This document shows, piece after piece, positions 24,647-39,548 of a stretch of 64,000 nt of DNA. Source of the stretch: Tricholoma matsutake. Its lineage: Eukaryota > Basidiomycota > Agaricomycetes > Agaricales > Tricholomataceae. The notes beneath the pieces are model-generated. The model was not told the origin of the DNA and did no database searches. It worked only from the letters and a program-made list of their open reading frames with translations. The position numbers and the translations under genes were made by a program. Location: contig AP026540.1 of assembly GCA_026075535.2 (NCBI GenBank), forward strand, positions 5,828,001-5,892,000. The letters run 5' to 3'. Positions within the stretch are counted from its first letter, which is position 1. Each line of letters begins with the position of its first letter.

Positions 24647-27611
24647 CTACACTCTGTCCGATGTAAGCGCCTTCAATTCCGCCAACCGAGCTTTCATCTT
24701 CGGGCTACGAGAGGTGGTCGGGATCAATGCCGCTTCCAAAGAAATGAGTCTTGATCCACTCACACTTCAAGCAGCTTAGCCTCCAAATTCTGTTTCTCTT
24801 CTTGCAGGGCAAGTCGTTCTTCTGCATTCAACTTGGTGCTGCAGTATCATTCAGCAAGGCGACGTGACTCTTGAAATGTAGTCGACTCACAAGACATATC
24901 CTCCCTGGCCATCGTAATGCAGGATCAAAGCATGATACTTCCACAGCGAAGGTCGATGAGATACAGTGAGCAGGGTGATGCCTAACATAGTGGCATGCTC
25001 CATCATCAACCCTTCCGTTTCAGTTGGTACCAAAGACGTTGCCTCGTCCAAAATAGCGTACTGAAAATCATAGCATTCATATTGAGAATCTGCAACGGTT
25101 GACCACTAACCTTAGGGTTGTGGTAAAATAGCCTCGCCCAAGCGATCTTCTGCTTGTCTCCACCACTCAAAGCATCTCTCCACTCGTGTGCTGCGTCCCA
25201 GCCGCCTTCTCGCTCCACGATGTGGCCCATTTCTACGATGTTCAAAATTTTAAAAAGATCCTTATCTGTAACTCCACCTGTAAATTTTATGTGCTGTAAG
25301 CAATGATACAGTGACCGCTTGTTATAAATGACGCACGAGCTTCCATATCCGCTTTTGAATGTGGATAAATGACCTGATCCCTGAGCGTTCCGAGCGATAG
25401 GTATGGCCGTTGCGGGATTAAGATGAATTGGGACGCTGCTGGTTTGCGGACAATACCACCGTAGACTGGCCACAGGCCTCCCAAAATCCGAAACAACGAT
25501 GATTTACCGCAACCTACAGGGCACATCAATATGACAATTCATTGGATGCTAGGAATATTACCGTTGGGGCCAACGATAAGGAGATGTTGCTAATTTGATG
25601 TTAGCATCAATACCGCTCAATGTTCGTGCGAGACCCACTCCTGGCCTAACATGGAAGCTTAGACTCCTGACGAGAATATCTCCGTTGGGCGTCACGATCG
25701 GAACATTTTCAAACCTGATGTCTTCAGACTCGATAACTTGTCCCCGGCCTTGCAGGACTGTGGAACACCAATACGGATCAACGTTCCAAAAATGACGTGG
25801 ATACTTACTTTGTGCGTTCTCTCCTGTGGTTGCACTGCTTACCAAGGCTTTCTGAAACTTGCCTTGGCGAACATCTTTCATGGTTTCCAACAGCGAAGAA
25901 ACCCGCGCTGTGTAGCCAGCAAGCTCTGACAGATCCTTGTATGAATACATGACACGTCCAAAAGCATCTGGAAAATACATGGATATCAGTAAAGAAATAC
26001 ATCCAAAATGTATGAGTTTGTCTTGCCTGAAGATGAGAGTAACAGCCGTCTATTTGTGACGAAACCTGGGCAGGGATGCTGAGTTAGGTATTCCATGCAT
26101 CATTCTACCACATAGAGCACCTTCTGTTTGACCTCCCAGATCGAGATGACCGCCAGGGAGTTTGACAAATGCCGGTATGGCGCATAGAACAAGCTACGAA
26201 CAACAAGCTCAGTAAGTTGGACAAAACGATAGAACGTACCCACCCCAAAGCTTCCCCATAACCACTTAATTATTCCCTCTTCAATGCAACCAAACCACCA
26301 GCGCCGGCTCAACACCTGGTTCTCGTGTTTGATGACCGTCGCATATTCCCGCTCGACCAACATCTTCTCGGTCTGCTCTCCACTCATGAAGGCAACTTCT
26401 TCGGCAAACTCTGCTAACCGTGAATGAGTATGACGGAGTGAACCGGACAATTGTGCCGACAGAGCCGTGTACATCCCGAAAAGAGGCGTAAGACGGCGTA
26501 CTTGATGAACGGTCCGCGTTAGACAGAAAACGCAGATCCAAGCGAGTGCTCACGCAGAACAGCAGTAGATTGGACCAAGATGGTGAGGACTACCAAACCC
26601 TCGGCACCAACATTCTGTGATAACTGATAATTGTAAAGTATGACGTCAAGAACTGGTTTTGCTAAATTGGAATAGATAGCTGCAAGATGAGTAGAAAATC
26701 GTTGTATATCGTGGGTGATCATCCTGGAAAGTCCTTCTAGATATAGCAAGAAAACAGAAACAAGATGCTCAACTGGTCAGAATTCTTGATCCTGTCATCC
26801 AGATTAGCTAAAGATTGAAGGTCAATGAGCAAGTAGAATAATGGGAGACTGTGCTACTTACACAGCTTGTAATACACCTTGCCATCAGGGCCGTCTGTTT
26901 CCTCGCCCAGATACTGCTTCATCACCTCGTTCGTCAATCGCGTGCGGTAAGCAATGGCGAGTTTATTCTGAATGTAGCTCAGCCAGCTGTTGGTCCATGT
27001 GGCGGGTATAGCAACCAGCAACCACCTGAGAATATTAGCAAAAAATTGCAGTGGTTTCGCGCGCACTAGACTGGCGACAATTCTGCAAGTCGCAAGTGAA
27101 CATGGTCCGGGAGACGCGGAAGGAAGCCACATACTTTCCATCAAGTGCAGCAACGTATAGCGATATTGCAGTCCTGAATACAAGGAGGCTTGAGTGCATG
27201 ATCAGAAGCAGGGCTTCCTTGGACCGAATACTCGGAATAACAATTCGAAGAATGGTTGATAGTCGTTGGTAGAATACAGCGTCTACCTGGTGACATCATA
27301 CAAGACATGAGAAACAGAAGGGATCACAGAGATTCAGAATAACTGACAGCAACCCGAGGCGGCTTCGCTGTTCGAGTTTCATGTGGGCCCTCATCGTCTT
27401 TAGGTTTCGCGGTAGTCTTCTTAGAGCTCGACGTGCTAGGTGGTCTGGAGGACAGACCACGATATGTTGATCCCAGAGCATAAAAAATTAGAGCAACGTT
27501 CAAGCAGCGTTGTATGAGTGGGCGGTGAACGGCATAGATCTTGGAGAACTGAGCAAAGCGTTTCTTGAATTGTTCGGTAGAGGAAACTGCCATGAACGAC
27601 GAAGTTGACAT
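24647..27611 (-). CDS. Peroxisomal ABC half-transporter, ABCD family (PXA1/PXA2 type)
   Basis: ABCD half-transporters dimerise in the peroxisomal membrane and import very-long-chain acyl-CoA for beta-oxidation. It starts [11 protein letters not shown] at 27611. The membrane domain includes [40 protein letters not shown] and the EAA-like loop [15 protein letters not shown]. The nucleotide-binding domain has Walker A GPNGCGKSS (an intron splits it after GPN), a Q-loop region [20 protein letters not shown], signature [14 protein letters not shown], Walker [10 protein letters not shown] and an H-loop in [16 protein letters not shown]. The C-terminal exon reads [19 protein letters not shown] with stop at 24647, joined through an intron (donor GT/GTGAGT near 24764); ignoring that intron gives an early stop at 24760. 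Many introns. I cannot decide between PXA1 and PXA2 orthology. Confidence 0.87.
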
Positions 27612-27644
27612 AACGCTGACATGTGATTATATATTTACATAATT

Positions 27645-28796
27645 TTACATATTGCCTTGCTTTCTCGCATCTTTCACCCATTGAACAACTTCTCCCCAGT
27701 CCTTTACCTTGTATAGAAGAGCCCCCTCAGGAACCTCCAACTTCTCGTTCTTCCAGAAATATTTACCCTCTACCTTCTCTCGTTCCTTGAAAGACATTTC
27801 GTCTCTGTTGTCAGATGGTCTCGAAATTCTCTTATTCCATTCGTAATTCCCAAACAACAGCACTGGCATTGTTGGCGTTGCAATGGCGCATTGAAGGGCA
27901 TTTTCTGACGAGTCATCGATCAGAAGCTTCGCACCGAGATCAGCGCAGACCTAATTAGCGTTCAGCAAACTGACATCAGTTCGAGGGCTCAGTCCGTGGT
28001 CACCTGTGATTTGCTCAACCTCGTTACAATTTCATGCCCACTTTTGTGTGCGTCTTTAAATTGTCCTGTGCAGATCATGCTATCAAAAAGGCCTGCATTG
28101 ATGAGTTACTTATCTTTCAGCTATGGGTGACTCGTGGAAAGCTGCACCAACCTGCAAAATGTCGCTCCACCCACTTCCAACTCTCGTCCTCATGATCTTC
28201 CTTCCTCGCCGTCACTATAACCAGCCGATACCCCATATCTCGCAATACTTGTACCCCTTCGCGTGCACCTGGCACGGGTTTGGAATTAAAGATCCTGTCG
28301 GCTTGATAAAACTGGTCGACTTTTTTCATAGTTTCGTTTACTGTCCCCCAGCCTGGATTCTAGAGTTTTAGTGTCAGGAATAAGATCGGATTGTTACATG
28401 AGTTTTGTACCTTCCAGTAGTAATAATCTGCCATCCAGCTTTACCACTTCTGTGTATATATGGAAGAGAGCAGACATGAACTTACAGTAGAACATGGAGA
28501 CATCCATTGCAATCGTTCCATCTATGAGTCCTTGTGTTTCGTTGTGCCCTGAATGATGCCGTGCATGAGTCGCCCGCACCTCTGAAAGGGATATGCTTAC
28601 AATCAGCGACCACTTGATTCGTCTGACTTAAAACATCATCTAGATCCACTGCGATGACAGGTCCAGCAGGATAAGCACGGGTATCTGTGAGCCTTTCTAA
28701 AGTTTCCCCCTCGTTTTCATTCTCATCAACAGTAAGGCTTTCATTCTGTTCGGCGCTTAGAGATTCCGATTGCAGTCTAGAAGCTGCAGCAGACAT
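27645..28796 (-). CDS. HAD-superfamily 5'(3')-deoxyribonucleotidase-like protein
   Basis: Likely phosphatase of the NT5C/HAD group; its true substrate in fungi is unknown. It starts MSAAASRLQSESLS at 28796, as no ATG lies upstream in frame. An acidic segment of about 30 residues leads to HAD motif I, VIAVDLDDVLSQTN (DxD nucleophile and acid). The next exons join as VVADW/HNETQGL and DVSMFYYYYWK. PVPGAREGVQVLRDMGYRLV precedes motif II, IVTARKEDH. LLIDDSSENALQCAIATPT is the acidic motif IV, and LLFGNYEWNKRISRP follows it. The C-terminus is VVQWVKDARKQGNM. The gene ends 33 bp from the ABCD start; both are on the minus strand. Confidence 0.8.
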
Positions 28797-29612
28797 GGAT
28801 ATCCTAGCCTGTGCGAGCCTTCGAAAAAGTAGGAACACGGCGATGTCTATGGATTAACCGAGTCCTTTATTTACATAATTCCAGCTGTCAATGAATTCGA
28901 ATAGTTCAATCCCATCCGATAGCGTGCAAAACACCGTTCTAGATCTGACATCATATATATGATCCACACAGTAACCGTGGTTTCCAGCGGCTTCTCCGCA
29001 GTTGCTTCACAGATCAAAGTCTGTCGGAAATCGATGTTGTCAACCAGTCGGGCAGCTTTTTTCAGGAGACGACGTTCTTGACAACCGGCGTAGATAGTTC
29101 GAGTTGAAATGAACCCTCCCATGTCACGAAGCGATAAACATACGCGGAACCTTCGGTCGGTCGTGGGCGGTGGAGAAGCTTGGTGAGGGCTGGCAGGTGT
29201 CGCTTAACAGAGACGAGCCATGCAAGTTACCAATGACTGGTAATTGCTGGAATTGCCGAGCGACTGAGGAAGTGATGCTGGACTCGCATCAGCGATGTAA
29301 CCTTTTAGGTGCGATCTCCAAGTGAAGGTCTGAGCATAGACCTGGTTTTTGCGCGGACGAAACCACAGACTTGAAGGATATAAGTTTATACTAACATGAA
29401 GACAGGTGTTTTTCATCCATCTTGAATATACGTGATTCGAGGTCGGCCTCAGCTTGTAGATCATATTGATAATGAGGGTTGCAACGGGATTCTCGACTGA
29501 CTGCTCGCTGGTAGCTCAACTTACTTTGGTTTCAAACTTTCAGCGAGCTGCAGAGAAGTTGGGTTCCTTACGTAAAACGCCTGTCACTCAGCTACTTACT
29601 TGCAACTGCTTG
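28797..29612. other. 816-bp gap with possible exons of an unrecognised small minus-strand gene
   Basis: Two minus-strand frames look protein-like: 29226-29062 (ending ...FVTWEGSFQLELSTPVVKN) and 29006-28854 (...RTVFCTLSDGIELFEFIDSW, then stop). They are separated by about 55 bp, the size of a local intron, but I found no GT..AG pair that joins them in phase. They could be exons of a small gene or remnants. Confidence 0.25.
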
Positions 29613-32600
29613 ATGTCTTCGCAGCAGATTCAGACGTTGCTTGCTCCTCCCAGCGATGGGGAAGCTCAACATAAGGCAGCAGTCTTTATAAACTCTCGCT
29701 TTCAGTCATTTGATCACCTAGATAATCTTGCATCACTCGTAGTAGAAGCGAAGCAACACAATGACGAGCTTCAAGCTAATGTGCGTCCCTATGAATGTTG
29801 TTTTCTGTACGGGTGACTGGTGCTCACCACAACCTGTGTTAGCTTAGCTCTCTTTATCACAGTCAAAAATAGACATTCTGTTGGCAAAAACACGGACCTC
29901 GGCAGAAATACACCTCAAGTCTGCTCAGGAACTCTCGCTTGTCAGACATTCTCTGGCCGATGAACTTCTCGATCTCTCTCAAGAGTTGGTGTCCACAATC
30001 TCGGACGGTGGCAAGCCGACCACACTGCTCGAAGACATCGAAACGTTACACCGAAGTCTGAAAGAATTGCAGATAATAAAGAGATACGTTCAGATCATTG
30101 AACATGCTTTGAAGCTGAGGTAAACATCTCTTCGATGTCAATTGGCTACACATGCTCAATACATGGGCAGCGAATTATCACTTCTACAAATTCGTGCAAC
30201 GACTTCGTCAGTATCGCTAGCATCCCTTAGTGATTATAAGGCTCTGCAGGATTTCGTTTCCAAAGTATCGGAGGCGTGTTCTACGGTCGAAGATGGTTCT
30301 GGCCAGCAATCCCTTCATGTCGTAATGTTCTTGGAAAAGCTTCATGACAAGACTTGGGCCGATATTAAAAGTGCTTTCTCAAGGTATGTTGATTAGGCAA
30401 CTCGGGGAATGTTGAGTTCACGCAACTCTCTCCAAGCTTACTTTCTGATGCTGCAGAGAAGATCGGATGGCCAATGCCGGTCGATTACCCAGCAGCTTCT
30501 GCAGAAGACAGAAGAGCATTTGAGGACGCTTTTTCTAATCTTCTCAAACTACAAGCCATGTTAGTCTTTGCACATTGCTTATAACCTTACTTCTTCATCT
30601 GATGTATTTTGCTTCATAACAGCGGAGAGAAGATTAAACTGCCCGCTACCACTCCCCGATTGGAGAAAGAAGGTCTGTATGCCATACAGGCCCTTGTGCA
30701 CCCAATTTCGCTACGTTTCAAATATCACTTTGAAGGTAGCCGTCAAACCAACAGGCTAGACAAGGTAAAATGCTCCACTTGTATAATTATCTGCCAATAC
30801 TACAACTCTGACAGCCTGAGTGGTACTTCACTCACATCCTGAATGCTTCGCATGAACATCGACTGTTTATGGATGCAGTGGTACAAAAATTGCTTGTTTC
30901 TTCCGAGTATCGAGGAATTAATGCATGGGTATGTGATCCACTCGCTTTCCTGTCTTCCGCTAATTTTACCCTTTCAGCGCGAATTCACCCTCCTTCTTCT
31001 CCCGATCCTCTCCCGAAAGCTTAAGCACACGACTCCCTCCCTTCTTCCGCATCCTCCTTTGTTAGCACATACCATCTATCAAGCTTTGACTTTTGACGCT
31101 ACCATCGCCGAAGAAGGTTTCCAGTTACAGGCAACGTCGGCAGCACGAGGCGATCACGAGGGTGAATGGCAGGGAGTGAGCGAGGTCATTCTCGGGAATA
31201 TCGAATGGTTTGAATCCTGGCTCAACGGAGAAAGGAAGTGTAAGTTGATCGATTATTTATTCAGTCCATCATAGTTTAACAAGTCAGATTAGTCGTGGAA
31301 GACCAGTACCACGAAATCATTAGCACACTAGACGCATGGGTTATCGCTGACGATGATGGAAGCAGCGAAAATTCTTCTGACCGAGACTTCAAATCAACTA
31401 ATTCATCTAGGAAAATCAAAGCATTGCTCGAGCAGGTTACTGGTTAGTTATGATTTCCAACCCAACGGACACCTTGGAATGACTTTCTATAGATCGTTAT
31501 TCTCCACTTCCACATATCAACCAACGGACTCGTTTTCTCTCATCAGTACAACTTCCCCTCCTGAACTTGTACCACGGGCGTATCAGTGCATCTCTGGACG
31601 CTTTCGAGACCCTCTCTTCTGCTTTCGTGCGAGCGGTCCCTGGAGCACTCAATGTCAGTTTGGCAGGAAAGGAAGAAGGGGGACTTCACGTGGACACGAG
31701 CAAGCTTACAGGTGGTGTTGAAGGCGTGCAGCGGTTGTGCAAAGCACTGTTGAGTGCAAAGTATATTGAAGTCTCGATGGAAGGATGGGGCGAAGAATTG
31801 GTTAGTCGAGTTTACTCTCAGGATGTTATCGGTTTAACCAATACTCCCAGTTCTTCCTCGAATTGTGGGCGCAAATAACGCAAGATCCATCTTTACGTGC
31901 TCGCGCAGTTGACAACCCCTTGCTGCCCAATCCGACGACACAAAAAGGAGAACTTCCTCGCAATACCTTGTTTGAAGAGTTAATCTCTCAGTATCGAAAC
32001 ATTGTGAGGAGGGCTGAAGATATGATCATGCAACAACTGTGTGGTGAGGTAGAGAGCGCGTTGAAAGCCCATTTTTCAATGGTTACATCTACATCGTCGG
32101 TTTTCTTTTTTTTTTTCGTCATGTACAGATCTCTAATAGTGCCCTGCAGACCAGACCAAAGTGTGGAGCAAACGGATGATATTACCCTTTCCCGAACGCT
32201 ATTGCCACCCATCGCCCTCCTCTCTTCCCACCTGACATTTATTCGAGCCATTTTGCCTTGGACGACGGTTACGACAGTGTACAGACGAGTTGCAAGTCGA
32301 CTTGCAGAACACATTCTCCAACGCCAAATCCTATATCGCGGCCATTTCGACCTACGTGAAGGCAAGAGCATTCTTGCTGAATGCAAGTTGTGGATCGAGA
32401 CATGTCATGTGGCATTGGCAGGAAGCCTCAGTGGAGGACAAGAGAGAATTGAAGCGCCCTGGGCTAAATTGCTGCAGGCGGGGAAATTGGCTAGTGCTGA
32501 AGGCGATATGTGGAATGCTCTCCTCGGTGTCGTGTTCGGGACACAGTCAGGGGAGGATTGGGAGGTTGGAATGACGCAGATTGTAGGTTCAGTTGAATTA

Positions 32601-32654
32601 GGGAGAGATGAAGTGGCAAGGGTTCTGAAGCGTCGGGTGGACTGTGATCACTGA
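29613..32654 (+). CDS. RINT-1/TIP20 family vesicle-tethering protein
   Basis: Homologue of Tip20/RINT1, part of the Dsl1/NRZ tether that captures Golgi-derived COPI vesicles at the ER. The start is the ATG at 29613 (MSSQQIQTLLAPPSD); first intron 29781-29862. Heptad-rich N-terminus, then IIKRYVQIIEHALKLR and VVMFLEKLHDKTWADIKSAF. The conserved core is LEKEGLYAIQALVHPISLRF, KYHFEGSRQTNRLDKPEWY, FTHILNASHEH, WREFTLLLLPILSRK and FLSSVQLPLLNLYHGRISAS. The C-terminus is VELGRDEVARVLKRRVDCDH. Around 32082-32150 the structure is unclear: a T-run that looks like an intron tract splits the reading, but removing 32082-32128 shifts frame. Reading through keeps frame with a run of Phe. Confidence 0.82.
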
Positions 32655-33035
32655 GCCAAGTTTGCTTGTTGAGGACCGTCAATTTCATCATCGTGGTCAA
32701 CATTGGCGAATCCTGGCCCTGGGTAGTTGGTAAAACCGCGCCAGTTTTGCCACCTGGCGAATCCTGGCGAGAAAGTATTCAAATTCCCTTTGTATAAAAA
32801 ATGATGTAAGTGCTTTTCAAACGCCGTAATCAAGTAGAATTCGATAATCGTTTGATGGTCAGAATTGTTGAATTGCCTCTGATCCTGATCCTTACCCTGA
32901 TCGATGCGCGTGAACCATATTATACATCAAGTATACATGCTCCGTTCAGCCGTGATATTACAGGTTAATTGATTTTAACTGATTAAATCTAACCATACTA
33001 CGGTCTACACAGATGAATAGTACAGGCTTGGCGAG
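32655..33035. other. Convergent intergenic region between RINT-1 type and MCM3 genes
   Basis: 381 bp at the 3' ends of two convergent genes. It holds a 14-bp direct repeat and a small hairpin (separate entry), and must carry both polyadenylation regions. Confidence 0.5.
32704..32768. repeat. Direct repeat TGGCGAATCCTGGC x2 with hairpin between
   Basis: TGGCGAATCCTGGC occurs at 32704-32717 and again at 32755-32768, 51 bp apart. Immediately before and overlapping the second copy, CGCCAG and CTGGCG form a 6-bp stem around nine bases. It lies just 3' of the RINT-1-type stop. Confidence 0.6.
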
Positions 33036-35792
<2,757 letters not shown>

Positions 35793-37399
35793 TGCTCGCG
35801 ATGGTCGATGGGGGAAAAAGCAACGTGTCTTCGCGTTTACCAAACAACTTAAAATGACGCGTCAATAGATGTCAACAATACGAAGTCTACCACACATCTA
35901 CAGACATGTAATATGTATATGTACCACTAAATCGAGAATCAGCACAAAACACGTCAGAGAGTTTCTGTAACAACCAGTGTGCATCACTTGCAAATCACTA
36001 ACACCATGAGCAATCAGACAGGCAAGATGACTGAACACCGATAAATTCACCTGTCCGCATGAACGACACAGACTGCCTGAGCACTACATGTCTCCAGTTT
36101 GACGTCTACCCGATCTTCTCCAGTCAGAGTTGCCCAGATCGCGCCAATCTTTGCTGCCATTTTGTGTAACCGGAGTGGGATCGGCAACCTGTGTACACAC
36201 TAAATATCAATACGTCTCCCAACAACGACGATGGATGGCACGAACGGGATGAGCAGAGGCAGAGCCTGCAAAGAGAAGGAAAAGGACTGCCACATAACAT
36301 CCCTTGAAGAGCATTATAGGATAGCAACGAGAAGGAGCGAATTGTTACCATGCTTTTATATGCGGACGTAACTGAAAAGCCCCAAAGGCTTTGGAGCTTG
36401 CAAGAGGAGAGGTCGATTCGCATGCCCATTGTCCACGTGCAGTGGCAAAACCATCGCCTTCGTCAGAAAGGAGCAGCTTTCCTTTCCTGCTTTACCGACC
36501 GATAAGTTCACCCAATCCCTGAGTTCAGCCCACCACCCTCATGTCCCGTATCGTGGAAGGAGTGACCCAGTTGCAGAATCCAGGTCTCATCATGCCAATT
36601 AACACGCGGATCTTCTAGCAGTCGTGTCTAGCGCCGGTGCCTGATCTCTTGAACTTACGCTTGCAGCAGATTCCTATCAGGTTCTTTTGGTGGTTCCTTG
36701 CGAACCCCCCCAATCAACGGGATTTCGTGGTGTCCTCGTGGGCCAGGTTTGGGCGTAGAGAAACCAACCAGCAAAGTGAGGAGGCCGTAGGAGAAATAAA
36801 AGAAAAGCTGACCACCAGAATCGCATTGACAGTTACAATATGAATTCGGAAGGCATTCCAGGACCCAGACCCGAATTTGGATTGCCAAGTCGAATGCTGT
36901 TGGAGAGAAATTGAATAGCTTATCATTAGCTATCGGCATGGAAGAAATGATGGTACTTCATACAACTAGCCAGGCTGGGATTAGGGATATCCTCGTTGGA
37001 AGTAACTTTCGCCCACGACTTCGTGGTTTTCTCAGGGGAACGAGACCAACCTCTGTGGTAATTGAGCTTGTCGTTAAGGCGGCAAAGATGCCCGGAACTG
37101 TTTAGTAGACTGAAGCCAAGCGTGATCATAAAGAGCTGCTCCACCTGCAATTTATTGTCCATGCGTGATCTAAAATTCGTCTACATGCATGATCGGCTAG
37201 TCAGAAAGTTAAAATGCCTACAGCAACGATGTCACATTACTTAAATCAATTTTCACCTAATTGCTCAAAGTTATAACACACCTCAGCAGCGTGGGGTAGG
37301 GAAGTATAATGGAATTGGCAAGAGCGGGACGGTAAACCAAAGCATTATGTCACCGTTCACATATATACTAGTACAACAAATTTTAATCCTGTAAAAAGT
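35793..37399. other. 1.6-kb gap without a confident gene
   Basis: Several fragments resemble protein on the minus strand: 36939-36655 (hydrophobic, ending before a strong GTAAGT donor), an open piece near 36610-36507 reading VNWHDETWILQLGHSFHDTG, and a possible 31-codon start MWQSFSFSLQALPLLIPF at 36295. I could not chain any of them through splice sites in phase. The region also holds the MCM3 promoter side. A small gene or a decayed one may be present. Confidence 0.35.
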
Positions 37400-39425
37400 T
37401 TAGATAAGGAATGAGTGGAGTGATAAAAAACCACGTGCCCATAGTTTAATGAGTCCATCCCAAGACGCAGTGATCACTTTGGACTGAAAACACAATGAGT
37501 ACAACGACGCAAAGGTTTGAACGACGCCACCCACTGTCTCATGAGGAAGCCATTCGTGTGCAATCACAACTTTCGAATGAGCTTTCATCCGCGATTTGAT
37601 GCGACCAGTCTTCCAATCCCAGAAAACAACGTTGCCCTCGCCATCCCCGCTGCTTATCCACTTTCCATCGGGAGAGAACCCTACTTGACATGCATAACCA
37701 GCAACAGAGTGTCCGGCGAATCGTTTCTTGCGATTCTGGCGGAAGTTATCGGTGCTGTATATCAGGATTTGGTTATCAAGTGATTGGGCAGCAAAGTATT
37801 TTTCTGAACGATAATGGTCAGATGTTTGCTGCATCCGACAAAAGTGACGTACTTGATGGGTGAAGTGTGACGGCAGGCATAGAGTGCATGTGCGGCTCAG
37901 CAATGTACTTGATAACGACGGGAATATCGAAATCCCAAGCTCTAATTGTTTTGTCGTCTGAGGTGGTTACAAACCGTCGGTTTTCGTCGACGAATGTTAT
38001 GGTGTTCACGGGCCCAAGGTGCTGGTCATACTCTTGTGTAATCTCACCCGAATTCATGTCGTACTGTAGTCTACGTGTCAAATGTTGTTGGACTTCCGAT
38101 ATAACACTCACCTGTATGATCTTCTTATCCGACATACCAGCCAGAAAGATATTCTGCTGATCGGGATGGAACCGAACAACGTAGGGTATTTTCCCGTTAC
38201 TGAATCTCTTCAAGCATTGACCGGTCTCTGTGTCCCAGAGTTTCATCTGGCGGTCGTAGCCGCACGACAGGAACTGACGTCCATCATTCGAGAATGTGAC
38301 ATCTTTGACCGCTTTGACATGACCATGGAATGTACGCAGACAGTTTCCGCTTTTATAAATATCCCATAGCTGATGGCTCTCGTCAGCTTAGAATTCAGGT
38401 ATGGTGAAAGAACGGTACCTTGATTTTCGTATCCATAGAGCCACTCAGCAGCAAATGACCAGTCTCTGGAAATGTACGGATTACAGACACACCTTGAGTG
38501 TGACCCGTCCAAGTGTGGACACAGACTTTTGGGATATAACACTCCTGAGTTCCAGCTTCGGATGAAAGGTTTGGTGCTTCTGCAAGCGGTGGCGATATAT
38601 ATGTCCGGCCTTGGTAATCCGTCATCGACGTGCCATGGAATACAGAGGACTCCTGGCCAGCAGCTCCACGTTTTGGTTTTGGTTTCTTGATGGCATATTC
38701 GGGTTCTGACATCTCCTCCTCTTCCCCTCCATCGTCTTCCGTAGCAACGACCCCAGCCAGAAAACTCGCCTGAGGTTCTTCCCCTTCCCACGAAGCCCAA
38801 GGACCAACATATTGCCCCTCACCATCAATCACATCTAGATCACCCTTGTTCTTCCGCTTTCTTTTCAGTTCTTTCCGTTGCACCCTTGTAGCCCTCAACG
38901 TGTCAATGGTTGCAAACCCATTGGCTTGCGCGCTTTCTGTAGATCCAACCACGGCACGTGCACTGGGATCTACTGACGGATTTGCAGAATAGCCAAGGAT
39001 TGAGTGAGTGAGATGTTGGGCGCGAAAGGCGTGCTCCGTCATGGACTGTTCTTCCACATGTCCAGCAAGAGCATTTTGATTGAGAAAACGGTTTCGATCA
39101 CCGAAAGGATTTTGAGGGCCTTGTACAGGAAGCATCATGTCATTGTATGGTATATTAACATTCATCTGCGTGTCTGTTGGCCTTGTGACTAGTGAGGTTT
39201 GGTTGAGCGGATCCTGCTCAATTCTCGTCAGCACAAGCACACTGGAAATACATGTAGACTCACTTCTGACAATACGTGAGGTGCTGCTTCGGCAGTCATT
39301 TGAAACGCCGATTCTTCAACACGGGGCTTCTTCGTGGAGGGTAGAGAAGATAGGCCAAAAGCATCTTTTGCCAAGATAGCAGGGTCTTCGTCTTCACCAG
39401 AGGAGTATCCGAGCGCTAGCGACAT
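37400..39425 (-). CDS. PRP17: PRP17/CDC40 WD40 pre-mRNA splicing factor
   Basis: Second-step splicing factor that joins the spliceosome before exon ligation. It starts [18 protein letters not shown] at 39425. The N-terminal part contains [19 protein letters not shown], the conserved Prp17 box, then [20 protein letters not shown] and [16 protein letters not shown]. Seven WD repeats follow: [110 protein letters not shown] and [13 protein letters not shown]. The extra tail after the last LW ([12 protein letters not shown]) may be a read-through of a missed splice or a genuine short extension. Its start is 123 bp from the divergent MYB-zinc-finger gene. Confidence 0.92.
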
Positions 39426-39548
39426 GAACGCTGATAGTGAGTTGAGTTGTCACGCTTACAAAGCGATTGTGACGCACAAAACCGACTTTTCCTTAGCGAA
39501 CTTCTTGTTCTCATCCTGCTTGTCATGATTCTATGATACTATCCTGTC
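39426..39548. promoter_or_regulatory. Shared intergenic region between PRP17 and MYB-zinc-finger genes
   Basis: 123 bp between divergent start codons, so both promoters must be compact or overlapping. No specific factor site was recognised. Confidence 0.5.

Noticed and set aside
24760..24762. TGA as the stop of the ABCD transporter
   Set aside because: A GTGAGT donor overlaps it, and splicing leads to an in-frame [14 protein letters not shown] ending typical of the family, with stop at 24647.
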